Shown here piece by piece: positions 1-8,842 of a DNA stretch of 55,585 nt (positions are counted from its first letter, which is position 1; each line of letters begins with the position of its first letter). The position numbers and the translations under genes are program-made. The stretch comes from Chthonomonadaceae bacterium (GTDB taxonomy: Bacteria; Armatimonadota; Chthonomonadetes; Chthonomonadales; Chthonomonadaceae): the NCBI GenBank assembly GCA_027459665.1, contig DAIDHN010000026.1, positions 1-55,585 of the forward strand, written 5' to 3'. Below the pieces are notes generated by a model. That model was not told where the DNA came from. It did not search any database and saw nothing but the letters and a program-made list of their open reading frames with translations.

Positions 1-344
1 GTGGAATGGAAACTAGTCGGAAATGCTTCCGGACAGGTAGTACACCTGCGCTTTTAACCGCACCATTGTGGAATGGAAACTCAGGCGAATCTTCTCAAGC
101 GGGGTCATATCCCCGCCTTTTAACCGCACCATTGTGGAATGGAAACTTCTGCCCCTTGAATTTTTCAGTATCGAACGGGGCTCTTTTAACCGCACCATTG
201 TGGAATGGAAACTAATGGCGGCGTTTATGATGATATCATGGATATCATCTTTTAACCGCACCATTGTGGAATGGAAACCACAGATCTTCGAGGAGCGATT
301 CCCAGGCAGCGCTCCTTTTAACCGCACCATTGTGGAATGGAAAC
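1..344 (+). CRISPR. CRISPR array, leader-distal end, truncated by window edge
   Basis: Five identical 30-bp repeats lie at 51-80, 117-146, 183-212, 249-278 and 315-344, plus the last 13 bp of a sixth at 1-13. Each begins CTTTTAACCGCACC and ends GGAATGGAAAC. The spacers are 14-50 (37 bp), 81-116, 147-182, 213-248 and 279-314 (36 bp each), all different. Repeats ending in GAAAC are usually read in this orientation, so the leader should lie to the left of the window and the oldest spacers are seen here. No cas gene is in the window, so the subtype is open; a 30-bp repeat ending in GGAAAC recalls type I-B or III repeats. Short open frames across the array (13-330 and others) are repeat artefacts. 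Confidence 0.97.
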
Positions 345-471
345 TTTCCCGCAGCCTGCTGATCGCCTTTTGAATGACTTGTCAGCATATGGAACTTTTG
401 CCAGTGCCCCCTGGTTATGCATAGCATGCAGTGAAAACCTGCGCATACCTGTATAGTCAGTGGAGGGAAAA

Positions 472-2742
472 TTGGGAAAGCGTACTGCAGCGGCAGCGGC
501 CTGGATGATTTTGTCTGTTCATGTGCTGTGTGCCTCTCCCCTGCCAGGCGCCCCGCACAGGGCGTACTGGCTGAATGTGCAGAACCTGAACTACAGCCGG
601 CTGCTGGCCGCTTCTGCACTGGAAGGCATAGTGAACCGCAGCGGGCCTGCTCTTATGCTGCAAACTGGCAGCCTCTTCTGGTCATGGCCGCAGGCAGATG
701 CACACTGGATCAGCTACTACACGGCAAAGGGATTTCAGTTTCACCAGCTGCCTTCGCTGCAGCAGGCAGTTCGGCAGTTCCGCAGCGATATACAGGGAGT
801 AGTGCTGTACGACCCGGCTCAGGATGGATGCCGTTACGCAGCCTGCACCCTTGCCGCGCTGCAAAACAGCATCCCGGTTACATCGGCCCTGCAAAAACAA
901 CTGCCGGCTCTGCCGGTAACAGCCGATCTGCGAAGCAAATGGAAAAGCAGCGCGGAGGCATATCGGTGGGCCGTGAAAAACCTGCTGCCGCGGTGCAGCA
1001 AAAAAATCTGCTATTCGGTTGGCAGAAGCCATGCCGGAACCAGCCTGGGAGGAGACGGCTCTGTTGCAGTGGGGCTGGATTACGCGTTTTACCGGCGGGC
1101 CTTTTTCTTCAATCTTTCTCCAAACCGCACCCCCGCATACGGCTATCCCGGCTACCCGCAGCAGGCGCAGGAATTTAACCGCATACTCGACAGCCTGCCA
1201 AAACCAGCCGCCGTGTATGGCTGGGCTGAACCAGAACCTGAATTTTGCAGGCGGGTGAGCCAAAACGGAGACTACATCGCTTGCTCTGCCGCACCCAACC
1301 TGAGCTTTCATGCCGCAGCAGGAAAAAAATACCCGCAGCTGGCAGCGCTGCTCCCGCGAAAGCACATTGCGGCGCCTCCGCTGCGCCCCCTCTGCTATAT
1401 CGATTTTGAAACCAACGAGGGCGATACACCCAAAATTGCAGCAGCATGGCAAATGGGGGCGTGGTTCAACCCGCAAAGAGGAAAAATACCCGTCAGCTGG
1501 GGGCTTACTGCCCTGCTGGCAAGAGATGCCCCAGCACTCTACCATGCCTATGCTGCCAGCGCAGCGAGCAATGATGGCTTTTTTTCGGGCGTGAGCGGAG
1601 GCGGATACTGTCTGCTCGACCTGCTGCCCGACCTGAATGCCTACGCACGGCATACCCGCAGAATGCTGCAGCTTTCGGGCGAGCGCGTGGCAGACGTTTG
1701 GGAAAGCCAGGGGGTGTTTCGCCCGAAACTGCTGCAGAAGTTTATCGAAGAAACAGGGCTGAAAGGCATTTCGCACTTTCCTGTGCCCGGCAGGGCAGGG
1801 GTGTATTACCTGCCTGACGGCGCCCCGGTGATACTGCCCGATACCTCGCTGTTTTACTACCAGTCCACCGACCCTGCCGCCTTTGCACAGCACATTCGGC
1901 AGCTTGCCGCCGCCATGCCGCGCCCCTGCTTTATAGAATGCTACGGAAATTTGGGGGCAAATGCGCCTGCGTTTTATTACAGCACAATGCAGAACCTGGG
2001 AACCGGTTTCTGCGCGGCAACACTGGCACAAATGGTGCATTTGGCGCGAGAGGCAGGTGCGGTTACGCTGCAGGGCATCCCTGTGCTGTGCGAAGAGGGG
2101 CAGCCTGTGCCTGCAGTAATTACGCTGCGCAACCAGGGCGGCATGCCGGCGCCTGTTCGCCTTGCCCTGCATCTGCCCGCAGGCTGGCGCTTTGAAATGC
2201 AGGGCAGTCTGCCCGCTGTTTTGCAGCCTCACACCAGCATTGCACGCACGCTGCTGCTGTTTGCAGGCCCAAAAGGCGGCATGCTCACCGCATCCAGCGG
2301 CGCAGTGCAGCTAAGTGAACAGGTGCAAACCGGGGTGACCAGCTGGCAAAACCCCTGCAGCAGTCCGCAGCAGTGGCATGCAGAGTCTGGCGTTGAGTCG
2401 GCACAGGTTTCACTGGCAAACGGGCATGTAAGGTTCACCTGCCCCGAAAAAACTGCCTATGCCCCTGCCGAGCTTGCAGTGCCGAAAAGCTTTCGAGGGC
2501 GCGGCTGGCTGGCAGTGCATGTGCTGCATGCAACAGGGCAGTGGTCGCTCAAGGTTCGTTTGAGAAAGACAGGGCAGGATGTTGCACTGCTGGCAGACAA
2601 TTCGCGCACGGGCTGGTTTTATGCACCGCTGCCAGATACCCCGGCATGGCAGGACGCGAGCAGTTTTGTGGTACGCTTTTTTGTGATTGGGGCAGGTGCG
2701 CATGCAGATGCAGCAGGCATTCGCCTTGTGCAGCAGCGCTGA
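472..2742 (+). CDS. secreted GxGYxYP-family protein (putative glycoside hydrolase)
   Basis: A 756-aa exported protein. A TTG at 472 is chosen because GGAGGG (462-467) sits 4-5 nt before it; a GTG at 460 in the same frame overlaps that site. The N-terminus has a basic residue pair, an Ala-rich hydrophobic stretch and a likely signal-peptidase site near LCAS. The body resembles the GxGYxYP N and C domains, which are predicted glycoside-hydrolase-like (TIM-barrel) domains of unknown activity. The name-giving motif is seen as SGGGYCLL near residue 376, so the usual YP is degenerate. Around residues 540-620 there is a beta-rich, NEW3-like segment, followed by a carbohydrate-binding-like tail. It is followed after 15 nt by the GH31 gene, so the two are probably co-transcribed. 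Substrate unknown. Confidence 0.8.
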   Translation: MGKRTAAAAAWMILSVHVLCASPLPGAPHRAYWLNVQNLNYSRLLAASALEGIVNRSGPALMLQTGSLFWSWPQADAHWISYYTAKGFQFHQLPSLQQAVRQFRSDIQGVVLYDPAQDGCRYAACTLAALQNSIPVTSALQKQLPALPVTADLRSKWKSSAEAYRWAVKNLLPRCSKKICYSVGRSHAGTSLGGDGSVAVGLDYAFYRRAFFFNLSPNRTPAYGYPGYPQQAQEFNRILDSLPKPAAVYGWAEPEPEFCRRVSQNGDYIACSAAPNLSFHAAAGKKYPQLAALLPRKHIAAPPLRPLCYIDFETNEGDTPKIAAAWQMGAWFNPQRGKIPVSWGLTALLARDAPALYHAYAASAASNDGFFSGVSGGGYCLLDLLPDLNAYARHTRRMLQLSGERVADVWESQGVFRPKLLQKFIEETGLKGISHFPVPGRAGVYYLPDGAPVILPDTSLFYYQSTDPAAFAQHIRQLAAAMPRPCFIECYGNLGANAPAFYYSTMQNLGTGFCAATLAQMVHLAREAGAVTLQGIPVLCEEGQPVPAVITLRNQGGMPAPVRLALHLPAGWRFEMQGSLPAVLQPHTSIARTLLLFAGPKGGMLTASSGAVQLSEQVQTGVTSWQNPCSSPQQWHAESGVESAQVSLANGHVRFTCPEKTAYAPAELAVPKSFRGRGWLAVHVLHATGQWSLKVRLRKTGQDVALLADNSRTGWFYAPLPDTPAWQDASSFVVRFFVIGAGAHADAAGIRLVQQR

Positions 2743-2757
2743 AAGGAGACAAATAGA

Positions 2758-5508
2758 GTGCTACAAAACAAAACCACGCGCCGCCGCTTTTTGGCTTCTG
2801 CCACGGCTGTACCGCTGGCGGGCATAATGCAGCAAAGCACGGCTGTGCTGCCGGCAGAGGCAGCGGAGACCGCTGTTGTCGAGGTGAAACTTGCCTTGCC
2901 GAAAGGCAGTTTGCACCTGATTTTCTACACCCCCCGCACGGTGCGGGTGCTTTTTACCCCGCACAAAGCCCCCCGGCCGCTGCCAGATTTTGCCCTGGCG
3001 CGCCATGCTGAAAAAATAAATGCCCATCTGGCTGAAAACAGCCGGCATATACTGGTGAAAACACCCCATATGCAGGTAGAGGTGGAAAAAGCGACTGGCA
3101 GGTGCCGTTTTCTGAATGCAGAGGGCAGGCCGCTGCTGGAAGAGACAGAGGGTGCTGGCAGAAAACTTACTCCCGTGCAGTTTCAGGGCAAAGAGCTGCT
3201 GGAAGTGGAACAGCATTTTGTGCTGAACAGGCACGATGCCTTTTACGGGCTGGGGCAGCATCAGCAGGGCGTTATGAACTACTCACCCGGCCAGGTACAC
3301 CTGGCGCAAAGCAATATGCATGTGGCCGTGCCTGTGCTGCTCTGTTCGGCTGGCTATGGCATTTTTTGGAACAACCCGGCCCGCACCGATGTATTGCTGG
3401 GCGCAGATGCTATGCAGCCAGTGCCCGCGGCCAATCTTTTGAACGGCGGAAAACCGGGCGGGCTTGCAGCGCAGTACTTTGAGGGGCAGAACTTTGATAC
3501 GCTTAAAACAGAGCGAATAGACCCGCAAATTCAGTTTGATTTCGCTGCCAGTCCGCCGCAGGGCATGAAGCCAGACAACTTTTCTGTGCGGTGGACAGGT
3601 GAGCTGACAGCAGACAGCAGCGGGGAGTATCTGCTGCAAACCGTTTCGGATGACGGTGCACGCCTCTGGCTGAACAACAATCTGCTGATAGACAACTGGC
3701 ATGTTCAGCCTGCCTCTGCCGTCTCTGCCGCCGTGACGCTGCAGGCAGGGGTGCGCTACCCGCTGCGCATAGAGTATTTTCAGGCAGGCGGCGATGCAGT
3801 AATGCAGCTCAACTGGAGCCTGCCTGAAAAAACCTCGCAGCTTGTCTGGAAGTCAGATGCAGGCGCCCGCACCGATTACTTTTTTATGGCAGGCCCAGCA
3901 CTTGATGACGTGATCGCAGAGTACAGGCTGCTTACCGGCCCTGCCCCTATGCTGGGGCGCTGGAGCTGGGGGTTTTGGCAGTGCAAAAACCGCTACGAAA
4001 CGCAGGAAGAGATACTGGGCGTGGCGGCAGAATACCGTTCGCTCAAAATTCCCATAGACGGCATTGTGCAGGACTGGTTTTACTGGTCTCCCTACCCATG
4101 GGGTTCCAATCGTTTCGACCCAGTGCGCTACCCGAATCCGCATGAAATGATAGAGGCGCTGCACAGCGAAAACATTCATTTTATGATCAGCGTATGGGCA
4201 AAGTTTCACCCCGGCTCTGGCAACTACAACCGGCTTGCCGCTGCCAATGCACTGCTCTCCTCGCAGTGCACAGACCGGTATTACGATGCGTTTCTGCCAG
4301 AGGCCGCCCGAATATACTGGGAAGACATGCGGGCGCAGCTTTTCAGGCTGGGGGTGGATGCCTGGTGGCTGGATGCTTCTGAACCCGAATTGTGCGGCCA
4401 GTGGGGAGAGTTTGCCGGCACGGCTACTGCCGCCGGGCCGGGCAGAGAAGTGTACAATGCCTATCCGCTCATGCATACCGGGGCGGTGTACCAGGGCCAG
4501 CGGGAAACAGATGCACGCAAACGGGTGATGATACTCACACGCTCGGCATGGGCGGGGCAGCAGAGGCATGCCGCCATTACCTGGTCGGGAGACATCAACG
4601 GCGACTGGGGCACTTTTGCGCGGCAGATACCTGCGGGCCTCAATTTTTGCATGAGCGGCATTCCCGGCTGGAATACAGACATTGGCGGGTACATCAGCGG
4701 CAATCCCGCCGACCCAGCCTATGCGCAGCTGTTTGTGCGCTGGTTTCAATTTGGCAGCTTCTGCCCTCTTTTTCGGGTACACGGAGTGAATTACGGCAAG
4801 GAAATGTGGAAGTTTGGCCCGCGCTTTATGCCGATTCTGGTGAAGTACAACCACCTGCGCTACCGTTTGCTGCCCTATATTTACTCTGTCGCCTGGATGG
4901 TAAGCAGCGCAGGCTATACCATGATGCGCGCACTGGTGTTCGATTTTCAGCATGACCCGCATACCTGGCGCATTGCAGACCAGTATCTGTTTGGCCCCGG
5001 CATAATGGTGTGCCCTGTTACGCAGCAAGATGCTGAATCGCGTTCGGTTTACCTGCCTGATGGATGCAGCTGGTTTGATTTTTGGACTGGTGAAAGAATG
5101 GCAGGCGGGCGCACAATACAGGCAAAAGCCCCTTTGCACACGCTTCCCCTGTATGTGCGCGCCGGCTCTATTGTGCCTATGGGAAGAGTGGTGCAGCATG
5201 CCGGCGAATCGCCCGATCCGCTGGAAATACGCATCTACCCTGGCGCCGATGCAGAGTTTGCTTTGTATGAAGACGAAGGGGATGGGTACGAGTATGAAAA
5301 GGGCGCTTTTTCGCTGATACGCCTTGTTTGGAAAGAGGCAGAACGCCTGCTGCTGATAGAGAAACGGCAGGGCAGTTTTTCTGGCATGCAGCATGCACGC
5401 CAGTTTCATATTGTGCTGGTGCGTGCAGGGCATGCAGCGGGGCTGGAAGAGGCTGCTCCCGACAGGGTGGTGGATTACGGGGGCGCTTCTATGGAAATCA
5501 GACTGTAG
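2758..5508 (+). CDS. Tat-exported GH31 alpha-glycosidase with PA14 insert
   Basis: A 916-aa retaining alpha-glycosidase (alpha-glucosidase/alpha-xylosidase class). The GTG start at 2758 is preceded by AAAGGAG at 2742-2748, which runs on from the upstream stop. The N-terminus carries a twin-arginine motif (TRRRFLAS, residues 7-14) and a hydrophobic stretch. GH31 N-terminal beta-sandwich: about residues 40-220. PA14 domain (glycan-binding, with WTGELTADSSGEY and DDGARLWLN): about 235-370. The (beta/alpha)8 barrel follows, with WWLDASEPE (nucleophile D539) and WSGDINGDW (acid/base D612). C-terminal beta domains end with the YEDEGDGYEYEKG type motif. The PA14 insertion recalls GH31 enzymes acting on branched glycans; substrate cannot be read from sequence. 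It is probably folded before export and released or kept in the periplasm. Confidence 0.93.
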   Translation: MLQNKTTRRRFLASATAVPLAGIMQQSTAVLPAEAAETAVVEVKLALPKGSLHLIFYTPRTVRVLFTPHKAPRPLPDFALARHAEKINAHLAENSRHILVKTPHMQVEVEKATGRCRFLNAEGRPLLEETEGAGRKLTPVQFQGKELLEVEQHFVLNRHDAFYGLGQHQQGVMNYSPGQVHLAQSNMHVAVPVLLCSAGYGIFWNNPARTDVLLGADAMQPVPAANLLNGGKPGGLAAQYFEGQNFDTLKTERIDPQIQFDFAASPPQGMKPDNFSVRWTGELTADSSGEYLLQTVSDDGARLWLNNNLLIDNWHVQPASAVSAAVTLQAGVRYPLRIEYFQAGGDAVMQLNWSLPEKTSQLVWKSDAGARTDYFFMAGPALDDVIAEYRLLTGPAPMLGRWSWGFWQCKNRYETQEEILGVAAEYRSLKIPIDGIVQDWFYWSPYPWGSNRFDPVRYPNPHEMIEALHSENIHFMISVWAKFHPGSGNYNRLAAANALLSSQCTDRYYDAFLPEAARIYWEDMRAQLFRLGVDAWWLDASEPELCGQWGEFAGTATAAGPGREVYNAYPLMHTGAVYQGQRETDARKRVMILTRSAWAGQQRHAAITWSGDINGDWGTFARQIPAGLNFCMSGIPGWNTDIGGYISGNPADPAYAQLFVRWFQFGSFCPLFRVHGVNYGKEMWKFGPRFMPILVKYNHLRYRLLPYIYSVAWMVSSAGYTMMRALVFDFQHDPHTWRIADQYLFGPGIMVCPVTQQDAESRSVYLPDGCSWFDFWTGERMAGGRTIQAKAPLHTLPLYVRAGSIVPMGRVVQHAGESPDPLEIRIYPGADAEFALYEDEGDGYEYEKGAFSLIRLVWKEAERLLLIEKRQGSFSGMQHARQFHIVLVRAGHAAGLEEAAPDRVVDYGGASMEIRL

Positions 5509-5515
5509 CGCTTGT

Positions 5516-5548
5516 GCTGCAGGGAAGGCGTAAAGCCTTCCCTGCAGC
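5516..5548. terminator. bidirectional hairpin terminator between convergent genes
   Basis: A perfect 14-bp stem (5516-5529 with 5535-5548) closes on a 5-nt loop GTAAA, 8 nt after the GH31 stop and 9 nt before the stop of the minus-strand propeller gene. There is no clear U tract on either strand. An outer pairing GCTTGTGC (5510-5517) with GCACAAGC (5562-5569) overlaps the main stem by two bases and could form an alternative or extended structure. Confidence 0.7.
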
Positions 5549-5556
5549 AGGCTGCC

Positions 5557-8500
5557 TTATGGCACAAGCACAAAGACACCGCCGCTGAATGACCCCCCCG
5601 CGAAGTTGATGCTTACGCGCATCTGCTTCAACCCTGCGCTGATGGAAGCAGGGAAGGTGAAGGTGATTCTGGTAGAACCCCCGATATTCAGGCTGGAGGT
5701 GTTGAGCGTGATGGAAGTTGCCTTTACGCCGCCCAGAGTGGCAGAAACGGGGGTAAGACCATGCACGGGCGCAACATTGGCTAGTACAAAAGCATACACT
5801 GTAATGGTAGAAGGGTTTTTTTGTATGCTGAGCGGCCTCAGGCTGATTTGGGGCAGTGCAATAGGCAGGGTCAGGGTGTTTGAGGTGTTGACTACATTGG
5901 GGTCAAACACACTGATGTTTGCCTGCCCTGCCTGCGTTACATCGGCAGCCGGCACAGAAGCAGTGAGCGCAGTAGAACTGACATAGGTGGTGGAGAGTGC
6001 TCCGCCGTTCCATTGCACTTGGTCGCCTGGGTTGAAGTGTGCGCCATTTACAGTGAGTGTAAATGCACCTCCGTTCAGATCGGCTGCTGCCGGGCTGAGC
6101 GAAGAGAGCGAGAGCAGGTTAACAAGGTCTGCCTGCCATGCGCCGCGGCCAAAGGTGCTTATGGTAAGCAGGCCGTGGCCGTTGTTGCTGCCTGTTCCGC
6201 GGTCTGCATGCATCTCATCGGCTTCTGCATTGGGCAGCCCTGAACCTGTGTTGAGGTTGTACCAGTTCTGGCCGCCGTCTACTGTATAATATGCCCCCAG
6301 GTCTGTGCCCATGTAGAACACGTTGGAGGGGTCATAGGGGTTGCGGGCAATGGCAAGGCCGCTTATACCGGGCAAAACGTTGCTGCCGCTTCCCTTCAGC
6401 GCCTGCCAGGCCGGAGTGGCTGCCTGGGTGTTTGTGCAGAGTGCGGCGCTGCCCAGTGAACCGCTGCCGGCAACCAGAATGTTGTATGGGTTGTATGAGA
6501 GTACGCTGATAGAGTTTACGGTTGTAAACTTGCCCTGGTCTATCTCCCTCCACGTCTGCCCGCTGTTGGCGCTCATGTAAAGTTTGCCGTCTGTGCCGCC
6601 CGTGTAGAGTACGCTGCTGTTGGAGGGCGCTACTGCAATGGCTTCTAAGGGGTTGTTAGAGAGTTTCTGGCCGCCCAGATCTACCTGCCAGGAACCCAGG
6701 CTGGCATCGTATCGGTACAGGTAGTTTGTTGCTGTGTAGACTACGCCTCCCTGCTCAGGGTCGCGCTGCAGAGGGGTGACGAATGGCTGAAATTCTCCTC
6801 CGCCGATGAGAGGGCGGATCAATGTTCTGGTATTCCAGTAGTTTGTAGTCATGCCTACAAAGTTGTATTCGGCGCTGGCAAACTGTGTGGCAGGGTTTTG
6901 CGCATCTATTGCACAGCCGTTGCCGTCTCCGCCAAGCACCATCTGCCATGCACTCGGGTTGGTTTGCGAGGCATTGCCGCCTACATTGGTGCTTCCTGTG
7001 CCGTTGTCTTGAGAACCTCCCATCACCCACCCATCCTGAGCCGCATTTATGTCTATGTGGTAGAACTGTGTGATATCGAGACTGGAGTTGAGCGAGGTTG
7101 CTGCAATGCTTGTGGGGGTGAGGGTAATGGCATAGATACCGCCATCGTTGCCAATCAGAAACTGGTTGCTTTGGCCAGGCACCGGAATGAGGTCGTGCTG
7201 ATCGGTGTGGGCAATGTCATTGCCCGAATAGGTGTGGAGCGCCGATATCCACTGTGGTGCGGCAAATGTAGGGAAATATGTGAGGTTATATGCTACAAAA
7301 ATATCCTTCAGGCCAACAGCAAGCGCATCCTTGCCATTATAAGAGAAACATTTAACGTAAAAGTCGTACCACTGCTGGTTCCATATGCTGCTGCCGGTGC
7401 CGTCTGTCATGCTGCCCAGATTGCCTGTCACGTCTATCCAGGTGCTGCCTGCATCGCCCGAATACCATATCTTGTGGTGGTCGCCGTCAAACACATACAC
7501 TCCCTTTGGGTTGACGGCCGAAGGAGCTACGCTGATTCCTCCCGCTGAGCTTCCAAACGGGTTGCTTGCAGGCGGCGCAACAGCGGTCCAGGTTACTCCA
7601 TCATCTGCCGATTTCCACACGCCGCCACCGAAGTTGCCTGCGGCCCAGAGCAGCGGGTAGCTGCCGCTTACAAGCGGGCTGGCCTCTACATCCTGGTATG
7701 TGCCTCTGGTAGAGATTACCTCTGTCCAGGTGGAGCCGCCATCTGTAGAGCGGTATACGCCGCCAAAAAAGGGCAGGCCGGTAGCAACCAGAATGTTGTT
7801 GTGATTTACCGGGTCGACGAGTATTTTGTTTACTGTGTTGTGCGAGAAAACTCCCGATCCCTGGTTTGTCCAGGTAGCGCCTCCATCTGTAGACTTCATC
7901 AGTCCGAAAGGCAGGGTGCCGTAAACTATGTCTCCTGTGCCCACATACACATCATGGTTGGTGGGGTCTACAGCAACGCTTGCGGTATTGAGTGCCGGCC
8001 ACTGGTCAGATAGCGGCTGCCAGTTGATTCCGCCGTCTGTCGTTTTCCATGCCCCCCCGCCTGCCGATGCGATGTACATGGTTCCTGTGGTAAGCGGGTC
8101 TGCTGCAATGCCATTGATGCGCCCCGATACATTGGTTGGCCCGGCTCCAAAAGCGCCTGGGCCTGTACCGAAGATGTTGTTGGTAGCGAAGTTTTGCGGC
8201 CCCAGGCTAAGCAGCGTATTGTTAAAAATCCCTCCAGGGGGTGGACCAAATCCCGCTCCGCCTCCACCGCCTGGAGGTGCGCCAAGCGGCTGAAATTGCA
8301 GGTGCATGGGGCCGGCAGGCATTTTCATTTTCTGCAGTATGGCATTTTGGTACGCCTGGTAATTGATCGAGTCGGCTCCATTGCTGCGCATAAGAATCTG
8401 CTGCGCAAGCATTCTGAGCTGATTGCCTTCTGACCGTGGAATAAGCAAATGCTGCGGAACAAGTGGATGGGCAATCTTGAACAGGGAACCGCCCAGCAGC

Positions 8501-8631
8501 TGCTTCAAAACGGAGAGGCGCAAGAGCGGAACGGGGGGAGCGGGCTGCTGTGCCTTCACTTCCGATGCTGCAACAGAACAAATGCATGCACAAAGTGCAG
8601 CAAGTGTGCTGTGCTTTCTGAAAAATGCCAT
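5557..8631 (-). CDS. secreted BNR/sortilin-like beta-propeller protein with TIG domain
   Basis: A 1024-aa exported protein. The ATG at 8631 is chosen over an in-frame ATG at 8661 because AAAGGGAG lies 6 nt before it. The first 30 residues form a signal peptide (MAFFRKHSTL start, hydrophobic core, AxA-like end). Repeated blades carry the BNR/Asp-box pattern S-x-D-x-G-x-T-W (KTTDGGINW, KSTDGGATW, RSTDGGSTW, KSADDGVTW, YSGDAGSTW, TVDGGQNW), as in VPS10/sortilin and GH74-like propellers. They cover about residues 160-830. An IPT/TIG immunoglobulin-like domain follows at about 840-930, and the tail is beta-rich. No catalytic residues of a known hydrolase can be assigned, so binding or adhesion is as likely as catalysis. 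It is convergent with the GH31 gene and has its own upstream region. Confidence 0.85.
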   Translation of the reverse strand: MAFFRKHSTLAALCACICSVAASEVKAQQPAPPVPLLRLSVLKQLLGGSLFKIAHPLVPQHLLIPRSEGNQLRMLAQQILMRSNGADSINYQAYQNAILQKMKMPAGPMHLQFQPLGAPPGGGGGAGFGPPPGGIFNNTLLSLGPQNFATNNIFGTGPGAFGAGPTNVSGRINGIAADPLTTGTMYIASAGGGAWKTTDGGINWQPLSDQWPALNTASVAVDPTNHDVYVGTGDIVYGTLPFGLMKSTDGGATWTNQGSGVFSHNTVNKILVDPVNHNNILVATGLPFFGGVYRSTDGGSTWTEVISTRGTYQDVEASPLVSGSYPLLWAAGNFGGGVWKSADDGVTWTAVAPPASNPFGSSAGGISVAPSAVNPKGVYVFDGDHHKIWYSGDAGSTWIDVTGNLGSMTDGTGSSIWNQQWYDFYVKCFSYNGKDALAVGLKDIFVAYNLTYFPTFAAPQWISALHTYSGNDIAHTDQHDLIPVPGQSNQFLIGNDGGIYAITLTPTSIAATSLNSSLDITQFYHIDINAAQDGWVMGGSQDNGTGSTNVGGNASQTNPSAWQMVLGGDGNGCAIDAQNPATQFASAEYNFVGMTTNYWNTRTLIRPLIGGGEFQPFVTPLQRDPEQGGVVYTATNYLYRYDASLGSWQVDLGGQKLSNNPLEAIAVAPSNSSVLYTGGTDGKLYMSANSGQTWREIDQGKFTTVNSISVLSYNPYNILVAGSGSLGSAALCTNTQAATPAWQALKGSGSNVLPGISGLAIARNPYDPSNVFYMGTDLGAYYTVDGGQNWYNLNTGSGLPNAEADEMHADRGTGSNNGHGLLTISTFGRGAWQADLVNLLSLSSLSPAAADLNGGAFTLTVNGAHFNPGDQVQWNGGALSTTYVSSTALTASVPAADVTQAGQANISVFDPNVVNTSNTLTLPIALPQISLRPLSIQKNPSTITVYAFVLANVAPVHGLTPVSATLGGVKATSITLNTSSLNIGGSTRITFTFPASISAGLKQMRVSINFAGGSFSGGVFVLVP

Positions 8632-8842
8632 AGTGATCTCCCTTTTGTGAGAAAAGTGCATTGGCCAGCCATACTGCTTATTGGCACGGCTATTGCTAAC
8701 AAGAATGTAGTTTTTTGCTTTACTGATACTGCAGAAATTGCTGTATTATCAGTATAACATGACTCTGTGAGAGCAAGAATAGGTAAATTTAACAGGTTGA
8801 AGGGGTGAGAAAGAATTATGACCTGTGGAATGGTGCATGGTT
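8632..8842. promoter_or_regulatory. upstream region of the propeller gene with inverted repeat
   Basis: This AT-rich stretch separates the propeller gene start from the end of the FAD oxidoreductase gene. TACTGATA (8721-8728) and TATCAGTA (8747-8754) form 8-bp inverted arms 18 nt apart. On the minus strand TATACT overlaps one arm, which would suit an operator at a -10 box. No convincing -35 box was found at the right spacing. Confidence 0.3.

Noticed and set aside
13-330. short coding frames across the CRISPR array
   Set aside because: They translate the repeat unit over and over (FHSTMVRLK-type repeats) and have no independent support.
345-471. degenerate extra CRISPR repeat after the last unit (CTTTTGAATGACTT near 367)
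   Set aside because: Only the first five bases match and the implied spacer would be 22-23 bp, so it is not a repeat.
682-2232. 516-codon open frame antisense to the GxGYxYP gene
   Set aside because: It mirrors the codon bias of the real gene, has no ribosome site and gives Cys/His/Arg-rich sequence unlike a protein family. A similar 526-codon antisense frame at 3853-5433 inside the GH31 gene was rejected for the same reason.
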